This document shows positions 1 to 9,029 of a stretch of 64,000 nt of DNA, in pieces. The stretch's first letter is position 1. The number at the start of each line of letters is the position of its first letter. The notes beneath the pieces are model-generated. The model was given only the letters and a program-made list of their open reading frames with translations, did no database searches and was not told the DNA's origin. The position numbers were made by a program, and so were the translations under genes. Origin of the DNA: Timaviella sp038204505 (GTDB lineage Bacteria; Cyanobacteriota; Cyanobacteriia; Elainellales; Elainellaceae); NCBI GenBank assembly GCA_038204505.1, contig JBBRCV010000002.1, forward strand, positions 1 through 64,000. Direction: 5' to 3'.

Positions 1-29
1 ATATTGATGCCAGGTCGTTCATTCGGGGG

Positions 30-1214
30 ATGCTTTTGTTACCCAGTATTTTAGACGGTATTTTTAGTGGCTTTAGCATTGGCTCAATCCTGCTTTTGTC
101 GGCGCTAGGGCTAGCGATCGTTTTTGGGTTGATGGGCGTGATCAACATGGCTCACGGCGAGTTAATGATGCTTGGCGCTTACACAACTTTTGTGGTTCAG
201 AATATTTTTAAGCCCTTCAAACAAATACCTGGAGTAGGCGAATATATTTTTGGCAGCTACATATTTTTCGCGCTCATTGCAGCGTTCCTGGTGGCAGCGC
301 TGATGGGTTTAATTTTGGAGCGCGGTGTCATTCGCTACTTGTATGGGCGACCCCTAGAAACATTGCTAGCAACCTGGGGCGTTAGTCTAATTTTGCAGCA
401 GTTTGTCCGCAGTGTGAGCTGGTCATTGGTGGCAGTAATAGCTGTGTTTTGTCTGCTGTTTTTTGGCGGCATGGCGTTGCTCAAAAGGCGACCTAACTTT
501 GAACAAACTCGTAAAGGCGCGATCGCCCTCTTACTTCCTCTTGCAGCCGGAATCTCGCTTGCTGTCGCCTCTATGCTTAGCAGCACTTACAAGCTAGCAG
601 TCACAAAGCCTTGGTTTGGCGCACAGAATATTGATGTTACGGCTCCAGCCTGGTTGCGTGGAGGGTTGCCGCTGGGTAACTTTCAGTTGTCTTACACCCG
701 CGCATTTATCATGATCCTGACGGTAGTGTGCGTGCTGGCGATTTATCAATTCTTGCAGCGATCGCCCTGGGGACTGCGGATTCGAGCTGTCACTCAAAAC
801 CGCTCAATGAGTTCTTGTCTAGGAATTTCCACCGCAAAAGTGGATGCTCTGACGTTTGCACTCGGCTCTGGATTAGCAGGTATAGCAGGGTGTGCGGTTA
901 GTCTGCTAGGTTCGGTAGGACCCAATACCGGGCAAGTTTACATCGTCAACACGTTCATGGTTGTAGTAGTGGGTGGCGTTGGCAAGCTGGCGGGCGCAAT
1001 TATCGGCGCGATGACGATTGGCATTTTGAACTACGTAATTGGCGCGAAGATTCTGGTGCCGTTGACCAGCCACTTCCAGCCTCTATCTGACTTTTTTACC
1101 TTCTTTGGCGATACCAGCATGGCAACCGTGATGGTGTTTTTCTTGATTGTGGTATTCCTACAATTCCGTCCGGCTGGACTGTTCCCTCAAAAGGGGCGAT
1201 CGGTAGATGCTTAA
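30..1214 (+). CDS. urtB: Urea ABC transporter permease UrtB
   Basis: This is one of two inner-membrane permease subunits of the high-affinity urea transporter UrtABCDE, in the LivH branch of branched-chain amino-acid-type permeases. The 394-residue protein is almost wholly hydrophobic. It opens with the family-typical segment GLMGVINMAHGELMMLGAY and ends with a VVVVGGVGKLAGAIIGA loop. Residues about 130-195 form an extra hydrophobic stretch between two conserved blocks, compared with simple LivH proteins. The ATG follows GGGGG closely. The binding protein gene urtA should lie just upstream, outside the window. urtC, urtD and urtE follow in the same direction. NtcA control is usual for this operon but its promoter is not in view. 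Confidence 0.95.
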   Translation: MLLLPSILDGIFSGFSIGSILLLSALGLAIVFGLMGVINMAHGELMMLGAYTTFVVQNIFKPFKQIPGVGEYIFGSYIFFALIAAFLVAALMGLILERGVIRYLYGRPLETLLATWGVSLILQQFVRSVSWSLVAVIAVFCLLFFGGMALLKRRPNFEQTRKGAIALLLPLAAGISLAVASMLSSTYKLAVTKPWFGAQNIDVTAPAWLRGGLPLGNFQLSYTRAFIMILTVVCVLAIYQFLQRSPWGLRIRAVTQNRSMSSCLGISTAKVDALTFALGSGLAGIAGCAVSLLGSVGPNTGQVYIVNTFMVVVVGGVGKLAGAIIGAMTIGILNYVIGAKILVPLTSHFQPLSDFFTFFGDTSMATVMVFFLIVVFLQFRPAGLFPQKGRSVDA

Positions 1215-1244
1215 ATCTAAACTCTTTCTGGGGGAGCTATTATC

Positions 1245-2417
1245 ATGTCTGTGCAGTTAGCCGAGGCAAGCCGCAGCGCTAATGGAACAAAGAGGCGATC
1301 GGTTTGGGTCGAAGTCGCTATTGTGGCGGCGATCGCTCTGTTCTTTATTGTGGTTGTGCCGCGAGTGTTGCCAGGATTTTGGCTCAACTCAATGGGTCGG
1401 TTTTTGGCATTGGCGATCGTGGCATTGGGCATCGATTTAATCTGGGGATATACCGGACTACTGAGCCTGGGGCATGGCGTATTTTTTACCCTGGGCGGCT
1501 ATGCCTTAGCCATGCACATGAAGATGCAGATTCCAGCAAATGCCAGCAGTCGCCTGCCCGAATTTATGTCTCTGTATGGGGTAGAAAAACTGCCTTTGTT
1601 TTGGGAGCCTTTTGTCTCTTTTCCATTTACCGTATTAGCCATTTTTCTGTTGCCCGGAATCGTTGCCGGAATTCTGGGTTACCTGATCTTCCGCAACCGG
1701 ATTCGGGGCGTTTACTTTGCAATTTTGACTCAAGCGACCACCATTATCTTTTTTAACTTTTTTAATGGTCAGCTCAAGATGTTTAACGGCACCAACGGGT
1801 TAACCGACTTCAAAACTTTGTTGGGATACGACGTTAACAAGTTTGTCACTCAGTACTATATTTACGTTGCCACAGTCATTTTATTAGCGCTGGCTTACGG
1901 TTTATGTCGCTGGTTAACGACTGGGCGCTTTGGAAAGCTGTTGGTGGCAATCCGCGATGACGAACCCAGACTACGTTTCACAGGCTACAACCCCACGGGT
2001 TTTAAGGTGCTGGTCTTTGCAGTTTCGGGCGCACTAGCGGGAATTGCCGGGGCGCTGTATACCGTGCAAACCGGAATTATTTCGCCCGGAACAATGAACA
2101 TCGGGTTTTCCATTGAAATGGTGATTTGGGTAGCAGTGGGCGGACGGGCAACGTTGATTGGAGCCATTTTAGGCGCGTTGATCGTCAACTTTGCTAAGAG
2201 CCTCTTGAGCATCAAATTTCCTGACATCTGGTTATTTTTTCAGGGCGGATTGTTTTTGGCGGTGGTGTTATTTCTGCCCAACGGCATTCTAGGCTGGCTA
2301 CAAACTGAGGGTGTTAATGCGTTCAACTTCATTACTGGAAAGCGCAAAGCAGTCACTTATCCCAGCCTTGAAGAAGATTCTGAGACCCAGTATGAACGCA
2401 GTCAATTCAAGGACTAG
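1245..2417 (+). CDS. urtC: Urea ABC transporter permease UrtC
   Basis: This is the second permease subunit of the urea transporter, of the LivM type, 390 residues long. The typical early motif GYTGLLSLGHGVFFTLGGYA is present, as are a central LTQATTIIF segment and the cytoplasmic loop AIRDDEPRLRFTGYNPTGFK, which in LivM-type permeases contacts the ATPases. Hydrophobic helices fill the rest up to a polar C-terminal tail. The start is supported by a GGGGGAG ribosome-binding site. The gene lies 30 bp after urtB and 3 bp before urtD, so the set is clearly one operon. Confidence 0.95.
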   Translation: MSVQLAEASRSANGTKRRSVWVEVAIVAAIALFFIVVVPRVLPGFWLNSMGRFLALAIVALGIDLIWGYTGLLSLGHGVFFTLGGYALAMHMKMQIPANASSRLPEFMSLYGVEKLPLFWEPFVSFPFTVLAIFLLPGIVAGILGYLIFRNRIRGVYFAILTQATTIIFFNFFNGQLKMFNGTNGLTDFKTLLGYDVNKFVTQYYIYVATVILLALAYGLCRWLTTGRFGKLLVAIRDDEPRLRFTGYNPTGFKVLVFAVSGALAGIAGALYTVQTGIISPGTMNIGFSIEMVIWVAVGGRATLIGAILGALIVNFAKSLLSIKFPDIWLFFQGGLFLAVVLFLPNGILGWLQTEGVNAFNFITGKRKAVTYPSLEEDSETQYERSQFKD

Positions 2418-2420
2418 ACC

Positions 2421-3212
2421 ATGAGCGGAAAAATCTTAGAAATTGAAAACCTAACGGTGAGCTTTGATGGATTCAAGGCGCTCAATGATTTGAATTTTAG
2501 TTTAGAAACGGGCGAACTCAGGGTGATTATTGGTCCCAACGGGGCAGGTAAAACAACTTTCCTGGATATCATTACAGGCAAGACAAAGCCGACCCAAGGC
2601 AGGGTGTTGTTTAAAGGGCGAAATTTGCGATCGCTCTCTGAACACGAAATTGTTCGTCTGGGCGTGGGGCGCAAGTTCCAGACTCCTCGCGTCTATCTCA
2701 ACCTCACACCCCGCGAGAACCTGGAGATTGCCTGCAACCGTCAAAAGGACGTATTTAATAGCTTGTTCAAACCCGTTCCTCCTGCCGAGCGCCGCACAGT
2801 ATCTGGCTTGTTGCAAACTATTGGCTTAACCCATAAGTCCGATCGCTCAGCAAACTTGCTTTCTCATGGCGAAAAGCAATGGTTAGAAATTGGTATGTTG
2901 GTGGCTCAATCTCCCGATCTGCTGCTAGTGGATGAACCTGTTGCCGGACTGACCGATGAAGAAACAGAGCAGACAGGCGAACTCCTCCTTTCACTGGCAG
3001 AAAGTCACTCTGTCATTGTGATTGAACATGACATGGAGTTTGTTCGTCAAATCGCTCAAGGCTCGGTTACCGTTTTGCACCAAGGGTCTGTACTGTGCGA
3101 AGGTGCCTTTGATGAAGTCCAGGTTGATCCACGGGTAATTGAAGTGTATTTAGGGAAGGAGATGGGGGATGAAGAGGAGATAGGGCATGAGGAGGAGATG
3201 AGTTTGAATTAA
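2421..3212 (+). CDS. urtD: Urea ABC transporter ATP-binding protein UrtD
   Basis: This cytoplasmic ATPase subunit powers urea uptake. Its 263 residues contain a Walker A motif GPNGAGKTTF (about residues 39-48), a signature region LSHGEKQWLEIGM and Walker B LLLVDEP followed by VAGLTDEET. The signature reads SHGEK rather than the canonical SGGQ, as is usual for LivG/UrtD-type subunits. The C-terminal tail is rich in glutamate and appears non-conserved. The gene starts 3 bp after the urtC stop. A 151-bp gap separates it from urtE; I see no obvious terminator in that gap. Confidence 0.94.
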   Translation: MSGKILEIENLTVSFDGFKALNDLNFSLETGELRVIIGPNGAGKTTFLDIITGKTKPTQGRVLFKGRNLRSLSEHEIVRLGVGRKFQTPRVYLNLTPRENLEIACNRQKDVFNSLFKPVPPAERRTVSGLLQTIGLTHKSDRSANLLSHGEKQWLEIGMLVAQSPDLLLVDEPVAGLTDEETEQTGELLLSLAESHSVIVIEHDMEFVRQIAQGSVTVLHQGSVLCEGAFDEVQVDPRVIEVYLGKEMGDEEEIGHEEEMSLN

Positions 3213-3363
3213 GGATCATAGACCAAGTAACTTCTGGTTCTGTGGATCAGACATCTTGCCTGACATCAAACAGCCGAGACGACTGTTCTACCTTATTTAA
3301 TCCACCATCCTAAACACAGCTAAATCGTCCTAACGTTCTTTCTATCTCACCGCCCTTCCTCCT

Positions 3364-4116
3364 ATGACCCAATTTAACTCCGCTACCCTGACTCCCCCTG
3401 CCGATACTGCTTCCATGCTGCAAGTGTCTGGGCTAAACGTTTACTACGGCGAAAGCCATATTCTACGTAATGTTGATCTGAATGTGCCAAGAGGCAAAAT
3501 GGTCTGCCTGATTGGGCGAAATGGCGTGGGAAAAACCACGTTGCTCAAAACTATCATGGGTTTGTTAAAGCCCCGCAGCGGCGATCTAGTCTTTAACGGG
3601 CAAGGAATTCTAGCCAAGCGTCCCGACCAACGTGCCCGTCTTGGAATTGGCTACGTGCCTCAAGGTCGAGAGGTGATTCCTCGCCTGACGGTGAAGGAGA
3701 ATCTGCTGCTGGGCTATGAAGCTAGAGCCGATCGTCCTCGCAATACTCAGGTCGTTCCTGATGAGATTTATGAGCTATTCCCCGTCCTCGAAACGATGCT
3801 GTCGCGGATGGGTGGTGACTTGAGCGGCGGGCAGCAACAGCAGTTGGCGATCGCCCGGGCGCTCATGGGTAAGCCCCAGCTCTTGGTTTTAGACGAACCG
3901 ACAGAAGGAATTCAACCCTCCATTATTTTAGATATTGAATCTGCGGTTCGGAAAATTGTAGCGACCACTGGCATTTCGGTGCTACTGGTGGAGCAGCATC
4001 TGCATTTTGTCCGCCAAGCAGATTGGTACTATGCCATGCAAAAAGGCGGCATTGTGGCTTCGGGGGCAACCCATGAGCTAAGCAATGAAGTAATTCAGCG
4101 GTTCCTAGCCGTCTAG
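3364..4116 (+). CDS. urtE: Urea ABC transporter ATP-binding protein UrtE
   Basis: This is the second ATPase of the urea transporter, LivF type, 250 residues. It has Walker A GRNGVGKTTL, the signature LSGGQQQQLAIARAL and Walker B LLVLDEPTEG, followed by a switch histidine in LLVEQHLHF. About 15 N-terminal residues precede the ATPase fold. It closes the urtBCDE run. Its last 12 bp overlap the end of a convergent small gene on the minus strand, so transcripts from both sides meet here. Confidence 0.94.
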   Translation: MTQFNSATLTPPADTASMLQVSGLNVYYGESHILRNVDLNVPRGKMVCLIGRNGVGKTTLLKTIMGLLKPRSGDLVFNGQGILAKRPDQRARLGIGYVPQGREVIPRLTVKENLLLGYEARADRPRNTQVVPDEIYELFPVLETMLSRMGGDLSGGQQQQLAIARALMGKPQLLVLDEPTEGIQPSIILDIESAVRKIVATTGISVLLVEQHLHFVRQADWYYAMQKGGIVASGATHELSNEVIQRFLAV

Positions 4117-4416
4117 TACCGTCACTTTTGCTTCGGGTACCGTTACTTCTGCTTCGGGTTCAGACGGGGAGCGGATTTCGAGCCAAACTTTATACGTTTG
4201 GTCAGATGCTGTAATGACGGCTTGCTCTTGTTCGCGGGTCAGGGCTTGGGCCGCAACGCAAGCTTGAGAGCGATCGCGTCGGCTGAATGTATCTACAAGT
4301 CTATAAAACTTCCTGAAGCAGCACATGCCCTGGCAAATCTGCCCGTCAAAATAGTAGTTGAATACACGAACCGTCGCTTCGTGGACGACTATAGGGAACA
4401 TGGGCATCATTCTCAA
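4105..4416 (-). CDS. Small conserved-looking protein of unknown function
   Basis: I do not recognise a family for this 103-residue protein. It has a cysteine-containing patch (QICQGMCCFRKFYRLVDTF) in the first third, a polar middle and a C-terminal tail with a duplicated EAEVTVPEAKVTV segment. The duplication is visible in the DNA as two near-identical copies of a TGCTTCGGGTACCGT-like unit. It is convergent with urtE and overlaps its 3' end by 12 bp. The ordered composition and lack of a competing frame suggest a real gene. A second in-frame ATG lies at codon 4. Its function is unknown. Confidence 0.55.
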   Translation of the reverse strand: MRMMPMFPIVVHEATVRVFNYYFDGQICQGMCCFRKFYRLVDTFSRRDRSQACVAAQALTREQEQAVITASDQTYKVWLEIRSPSEPEAEVTVPEAKVTVLDG

Positions 4417-4487
4417 TCTTCTATAAACTTGCTTTGCACTTTAGAATTCCCAAATTTCCGCCTTTTCTGTATTCTGTCAATGCAAAG

Positions 4488-5207
4488 CTAAACCATGATT
4501 TTTTCTAATGCCTCAGCACTGGGAATGCACAGGATGTCTTGATTTCTCTGAATCAGACCCTTCTTTTCCAGCTTGCTCAGCACCCGCGTCACTGTCTCTC
4601 TCGCCAATCCGCTGAGACTGCTCAACTCGCGGTGGGGCAAGTTAGGGATTTCGATGCCCCGATCGCCCTGAATGCCTTGTCCATCTGCCAAAAACAACAG
4701 CACATCCGCCACCCGCGAAGTACTGTCCGACTCGCGTAGACGCAACCGCCGATTAACTTGGCGGAGCCGTCGCGCCATTAGCTTAGCTAATCGAATGCCC
4801 GCCTGTGCTTCTACGCCCAAAAGATGCACAAAATCTTGAGCAGGAATATTAGCAATGACAGTCGGTACTAAAGTCATAACATCAGTAGAGCGAGGGGCTT
4901 CATCAAGGGAAGCCATTTCGCCAAACACTTCACCTTTACCCAAAATATTAAGCGTGACTTCTTTGCCATCCAGGTTGTAAGTCCGAATTTTGACCCAGCC
5001 TTCCAGAATGAAATAGACTGAGCTGCCCCAATCATTCTCTAGTAAAATCACTTGATTTGCCGGGTGGTTACGAATAACGGCATGGGCAGTTGCTTGATCT
5101 ACGGAGGCATCGGTCAGGTCTGCAAAGAAAGGGGCAGAGCGGATGAGCGAAACATCGCGGTTTTCACGGGTGTTGGGGCGATCGGACATGAGTTGCACGC
5201 GTTGCAA
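4488..5207 (-). CDS. Crp/Fnr-family transcriptional regulator
   Basis: This 239-residue DNA-binding regulator has the cyclic-nucleotide-binding fold (about residues 25-145), with GSSVYFILEGWVKI and GEVFGEMASLDEAPR matching the beta-roll and phosphate-cassette region. A C-terminal winged helix follows, with recognition-helix segment SGLARETVTRVLSKLEKKGL. The cassette reads GEMASLDEAPRS, close to cAMP-binding Crp proteins, but the ligand cannot be settled by eye. The next ATG, at codon 7, is an equally plausible start. It is not NtcA by sequence. It stands alone, divergent from the DUF760 gene. Confidence 0.85.
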   Translation of the reverse strand: MQRVQLMSDRPNTRENRDVSLIRSAPFFADLTDASVDQATAHAVIRNHPANQVILLENDWGSSVYFILEGWVKIRTYNLDGKEVTLNILGKGEVFGEMASLDEAPRSTDVMTLVPTVIANIPAQDFVHLLGVEAQAGIRLAKLMARRLRQVNRRLRLRESDSTSRVADVLLFLADGQGIQGDRGIEIPNLPHRELSSLSGLARETVTRVLSKLEKKGLIQRNQDILCIPSAEALEKIMV

Positions 5208-5442
5208 GACTATAACTTACGAAGTTATAGCGCAGTTATAGCGCAAGTTGAGAAATCAATGTCCGTCCGTGAAGATGACCCTAAAAATCGGGCGCTGTGG
5301 GGATTCTAGGAACAGTTGTTGAATTTCTCCTTAAAGAAAGTGAACATCAAGTGGTCACATCTGCAAGCATGATGTCACAATGGTGATGAATTTAGAGCGA
5401 TTGTCGAGAACATGTCGAGAACATTAGGAACTAGGGACTGCT

Positions 5443-5811
5443 ATGGTATTTAACCCTGACCACTTTGATTTCTTCGGTGAAGATGCTGAAGAAAGTCAGG
5501 CAAACCAGCTATTGAAATACCTTCAGCACCAGTCTCCAGAGGTTCTGGCACGGGTTGCCAAGTCAGTTAGTCCTGAAATTAAGCAGATTATTTCCCAAAA
5601 CGTCCAGGGCTTAGTGGGCGTTCTCCCTTCCGAAGCCTTCAACGTTCAAATTACTACCGATCGCGAAAACTTGGCAGGTCTGCTCGCTTCGGCAATGATG
5701 ACAGGCTATTTCCTCCGGCGCATGGAGCAACGCATGGAACTAGAGGCAAGTGTGCGCGGCTCAATCTCTTTGAGCCTTGAACCCAACGAGAATTTTGGGG
5801 ACGAAGGGTAA
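5443..5811 (+). CDS. DUF760 domain protein
   Basis: This small soluble protein of 122 residues matches the DUF760 family that is widespread in cyanobacteria and plastids. The tell-tale features are LLKYLQHQSPEVLARVAKSVSPEIKQIISQNVQGLVG and the later GLLASAMMTGYFLRRMEQRMELE helix. No enzymatic motif or membrane segment is visible, and the biochemical role of the family is not established. The C-terminus is acidic and probably flexible. It is transcribed alone, divergently from the Crp-type regulator, with about 235 bp between the two starts. Confidence 0.85.
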   Translation: MVFNPDHFDFFGEDAEESQANQLLKYLQHQSPEVLARVAKSVSPEIKQIISQNVQGLVGVLPSEAFNVQITTDRENLAGLLASAMMTGYFLRRMEQRMELEASVRGSISLSLEPNENFGDEG

Positions 5812-5884
5812 GAACTAATCTTCAGACTGAATCTTTAGGACTGATCTACTTTAGGACTGATTTTTAGGACATAGAGCTGCTTAC

Positions 5885-7096
5885 CTATTCTGCTGGGTCA
5901 ATCGGGTAAGCGATCGGTTTTACCTGAATCATTTTTTTGTCGTTGCCGCGTTGAACTTCGATCGCCACACTCTCGCCAATTTGGGTCTTTTCGATTTGGT
6001 CTTGAACTTCTGAAGCAGAGTTGACATCAACGTTATTGACCTTTAGAACCACGTCTCCTGACTTTATACCTGCAACAGCAGCAGGCGCTTTGGGAATCGC
6101 CTGAATAATCAGGACTCCACGCTCGGCAGTGACTAGAAATTTGATGTTGGGGTCTTGCTTGAGCCGTTCGCGCGTGTCTACTGTCAAATCGACCATTTGA
6201 ACGCCCAGATAGGGATGTTGGGCTTTGCCCGTTTCAAAAAGCTGTTGAGCGATGCGTTGCCCCGTTTCAATAGGAATAGCAAAGCCTAAGCCCTGAGCAT
6301 TGGCGCGAATGGCAGTGTTAATGCCAATCACCTCGCCCTGATCGTTAAGCAAGGGTCCGCCTGAGTTGCCGGGATTGATAGCCGCATCGGTTTGAATGAA
6401 TCGAACTCGGCGATCGGCAATTCCTACTTCTGAGCTAGAGCGACCTGTAGCGCTAATGATGCCAGCAGTGACAGTATTGTCTAAGCCAAGCGGATTGCCA
6501 ATGGCGATCGCCCATTCTCCAGGCACCAGGTTTGCCGAGTTGCCCAGCGCCACAGTTGGCAGTTCAGTGCCATCAATTTTAACCGCTGCTACATCAGTAA
6601 CCGGGTCAAACCCCAGCACTTTGCCCTTAAAAATGCGCCCATCTTTCAGCGTCACCGTTACCGTATCGGCTCCCTGCACCACATGGGCGTTGGTAATCAA
6701 CCGACCATCAGCGCTGATAATAAACCCTGACCCTGTGCCCTGTTCAACGTGCTCTTGCGGCTGTTCAGAGCCTTGCCCAAAGAAGCGCTTTAAGAGGGGA
6801 TTTTGGAGCGAGTCGGGCACCTCACCCACGGTGCGAGAGGAGTCAATGCGAACCACAGCATCGCCCACTTTTTTGACCGCCGCTGCAATAAAGTTGTGGC
6901 TAATAGGGGCAGTAGGGGCGGCAAGCGGTGGCATGGAGGTGGTTTTAACCGAACGATAGGCAGGCGTTTCAACAGGGGATGAGGCAGCGGGCGATGTTTG
7001 AGGCGATCGCATCGAGTGGCTACCCGCCCAGCCTACACCCCCGCCTAATGCTAAAAAGGTTGCGTAAATGCCAGCTTGCTTCAATGAAAAGCTCAT
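5885..7096 (-). CDS. HtrA/HhoA-type serine protease (Deg family)
   Basis: This 403-residue protease degrades or refolds damaged envelope proteins. An N-terminal hydrophobic segment (about residues 8-25) is a signal peptide or anchor, followed by a Pro/Ser-rich linker. The trypsin-like domain has the catalytic triad His138 (ITNAHVV), Asp168 (PVTDVAAVK) and Ser245 (NPGNSGGPL). One PDZ domain follows (about 295-395, GVLIIQAIPKAPAAVAGIKSGDVVLKV). A single PDZ domain fits the cyanobacterial HhoA/HhoB/HtrA group; which paralogue this is cannot be told. The start codon is ATG preceded by weak ribosome-binding sequence. Confidence 0.93.
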   Translation of the reverse strand: MSFSLKQAGIYATFLALGGGVGWAGSHSMRSPQTSPAASSPVETPAYRSVKTTSMPPLAAPTAPISHNFIAAAVKKVGDAVVRIDSSRTVGEVPDSLQNPLLKRFFGQGSEQPQEHVEQGTGSGFIISADGRLITNAHVVQGADTVTVTLKDGRIFKGKVLGFDPVTDVAAVKIDGTELPTVALGNSANLVPGEWAIAIGNPLGLDNTVTAGIISATGRSSSEVGIADRRVRFIQTDAAINPGNSGGPLLNDQGEVIGINTAIRANAQGLGFAIPIETGQRIAQQLFETGKAQHPYLGVQMVDLTVDTRERLKQDPNIKFLVTAERGVLIIQAIPKAPAAVAGIKSGDVVLKVNNVDVNSASEVQDQIEKTQIGESVAIEVQRGNDKKMIQVKPIAYPIDPAE

Positions 7097-7406
7097 AGGT
7101 TTTGGTGAGGAAGTCAGGATGTTGAGAGTGAAAGAAAAATCTTATCCGCCAGGTGTTGATGCGTAAAGATGGCTTTAGTATACGTTTAACTAATAATTTC
7201 GCTAAAACGAACGCTGCTATTCTTCATTAAAATGGAACTTCTGTTAGGCAGTCCTGCGTCAGCTAGAAGAGAACAGACCTGAGCAGAAAGGCTCTACCTC
7301 TACTGTAACGAAGTCCTACTTTAAGTTGTATTCCACAAAATTCCATGGGATGAAGGTAACTCCTCACCTTGGGTAAAACTTGTCAAATGTTGGTAGAAAA
7401 ATCGCT
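7097..7406. other. Divergent intergenic region between the HtrA-type and LysM/M23 genes
   Basis: These 310 bp carry the promoters of two outward-facing genes. An A+T-rich stretch at about 7170-7215 is the likeliest promoter zone. I see no gene, convincing terminator or long repeat in it. Confidence 0.4.
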
Positions 7407-8318
7407 ATGACGCTTTCTCTTCGCTCCTTTTCCTCGATTTCGCTAGCTCTGATGATGGGCTGGGCTATTGCTTCCCCATTGAGAGCGATCGCCCTTCCCA
7501 GTTCTGGTGGCACCTCAGCTCAGCAAAGTGCTTCCACTTGCCCAACTGCCGCCCTATCGCGTCTGACTCGCCACAAAATTGCTTCTGGCGAAACTTTAGC
7601 TAGCATTGCCCAGCGCTACAATCTTCTTCCAGCCACGCTGATTGGGCTAAATCCAGTTCTGCGCGATGGTAGCTTACCCATTGGCACTGAGATTTCTGTC
7701 CCTCCCTACAATGGTATTCGGGTAGAAGTGCCTTCGGGGCAAACCTGGCGAGATGTATCGCGAACCTACAACGTTCGTGCCGATTTACTGTTTGAGGTGA
7801 ATGGGTGCCAAGCCTCGCCTAGAGTGGTCTTTATCCCTGGCGTGAATTGGTCGCCTAATCAGAGAGTAGGAGAGGCGATCGCCAGCAGCCCTTTGAAGGG
7901 CTATCCCTTGTCTGCAACTGCTCAAATTTTGAGGAATTTTGGCTGGCAGCTTGACTCGCCCAATAGTGAGGTGGATTACAGCAACGGCATCATGCTAGAA
8001 GCTGCCGCTGGCACTTCAGTGTTGGCAGTGGGCGATGGAACGGTGGCGTTTGCTGGGGTGCAGCGGGAGTATAACGGCAAGCTAGTGGTCATTAATCACG
8101 AGCAAGGCTTTCAAACGCGCTATGCCATGCTGGGTGACGTAGCGGTACAGGCAGGACAAAAGGTGAAGCAGGGCGACAAGCTGGGAACTGTGGGGGCGGC
8201 TGCACGAAACGCCAGTTCACGATTGGAATTTGAGGTGCGGACAAACTCAAACTTGGGCTGGGTAGCGCAAGATCCGGGGAGCTATTTGAGTGGATTCCGA
8301 CGCGAGAGTCGGCGCTAA
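7407..8318 (+). CDS. LysM and M23-type (peptidoglycan) envelope protein
   Basis: This is a probable periplasmic murein-binding protein. An N-terminal signal peptide (SISLALMMGWAIASPLRAIA) leads to a first LysM domain (HKIASGETLASIAQRYNLLPATLIGLNP) and a second, weaker LysM (VEVPSGQTWRDVSRTYNVRADLLFEVN). A lasso or M23 peptidase fold occupies the last third (LEAAAGTSVLAVGDGTVAFAG ... LVVINHEQGFQTRYAML). The M23 metal ligands HxxxD and HxH are not evident, so it may be a catalytically inactive, NlpD-like activator. An upstream in-frame TTG at 7380 exists, but ATG 7407 gives a normal signal peptide and is preferred. Confidence 0.85.
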   Translation: MTLSLRSFSSISLALMMGWAIASPLRAIALPSSGGTSAQQSASTCPTAALSRLTRHKIASGETLASIAQRYNLLPATLIGLNPVLRDGSLPIGTEISVPPYNGIRVEVPSGQTWRDVSRTYNVRADLLFEVNGCQASPRVVFIPGVNWSPNQRVGEAIASSPLKGYPLSATAQILRNFGWQLDSPNSEVDYSNGIMLEAAAGTSVLAVGDGTVAFAGVQREYNGKLVVINHEQGFQTRYAMLGDVAVQAGQKVKQGDKLGTVGAAARNASSRLEFEVRTNSNLGWVAQDPGSYLSGFRRESRR

Positions 8319-8357
8319 AGTAGGAATTAGGAGATTTCCATCAATTAAAATCCCTTT

Positions 8358-8446
8358 GTGGGGCAGGCATCTTGCCTGCATTGAAAGCAGTATGCAAGCA
8401 TCTTGCCTGCATTGAAAGCAGTATGCAGGCAAGATGCCTGCCCCAC
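8358..8446. repeat. Palindromic repeat with internal tandem duplication
   Basis: A 24-bp perfect inverted repeat pairs 8358-8381 with 8423-8446; the outer bases read GTGGGGCAGGCATC and end GATGCCTGCCCCAC. Between the arms, a unit of about 31 bp (GCATCTTGCCTGCATTGAAAG core) is tandemly duplicated. This looks like a dispersed cyanobacterial repeat of the small palindromic type, lying between two convergent genes, where it could also act as a bidirectional terminator. Confidence 0.75.
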
Positions 8447-8472
8447 GGGTATATTCTGATTCGGAAATCTCC

Positions 8473-8916
8473 TTACAAGCCCTTATGTTCCTCTACGTAA
8501 TACTTAAGATTTCTTGCCATTCGCTTTAAACCTTGCTGCTCATCTTGACGCAAAAACGGTAGAAACAGCAGGGTCATGGCACCTGAGAAATGCTCTTGGT
8601 GGATGTATTTAGTGCGATCGCGGTCAATTTCCTGAAGCTCGAAAATATGTTCGCTGCGGAAACCAGGCGCGATCGTTACCCAGCGCAGACAGACTTCTGG
8701 AATGAGTAAAGTCACCTGGGGCTGAAACTCGGTTTCGGTTTCTTCGCGGAGGCGGCGCAGAGAAAGCTGAACGGTTTGACCCTGGATGAAGGGCTGGTTA
8801 GGGTTGCGATCGTAAAGAAAGGTGTTCCAGTAAACCCATGATTCTTTGTGGATCAGCGATCGCCAGACCGCAGCTTTAGGGGCGTTGATTTCAATTTGGG
8901 TGTAAAGGCTAGGCAT
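8473..8916 (-). CDS. SRPBCC (polyketide-cyclase/START-like) domain protein
   Basis: This is a ligand-binding-fold protein of about 147 residues from the chosen start MPSLYTQIEINAPKAAVWRSL. That opening is the classic first strand and helix of SRPBCC proteins (xxINAPxxxVWxxL). Central strands include WNTFLYDRNPNQPFIQGQTVQLSLR, and LFLPFLRQDEQQGLKRMARNLKYYVEE forms the long C-terminal helix. The reading frame stays open upstream to 9027, but the extra residues look unrelated to the fold. The ligand is unknown. It is divergent from malic enzyme, with 113 bp between starts. Confidence 0.75.
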   Translation of the reverse strand: MPSLYTQIEINAPKAAVWRSLIHKESWVYWNTFLYDRNPNQPFIQGQTVQLSLRRLREETETEFQPQVTLLIPEVCLRWVTIAPGFRSEHIFELQEIDRDRTKYIHQEHFSGAMTLLFLPFLRQDEQQGLKRMARNLKYYVEEHKGL

Positions 8917-9029
8917 AGCAGAACCTTGAGACAGGCTTAGATTGTTGTATAAGCTGCTTTTCTTGAAGGCAATAAGATTGTAGGCTGTCGAAAGTAATTT
9001 TTTATCCGAGGGAGCACCGCTGCACAAAT

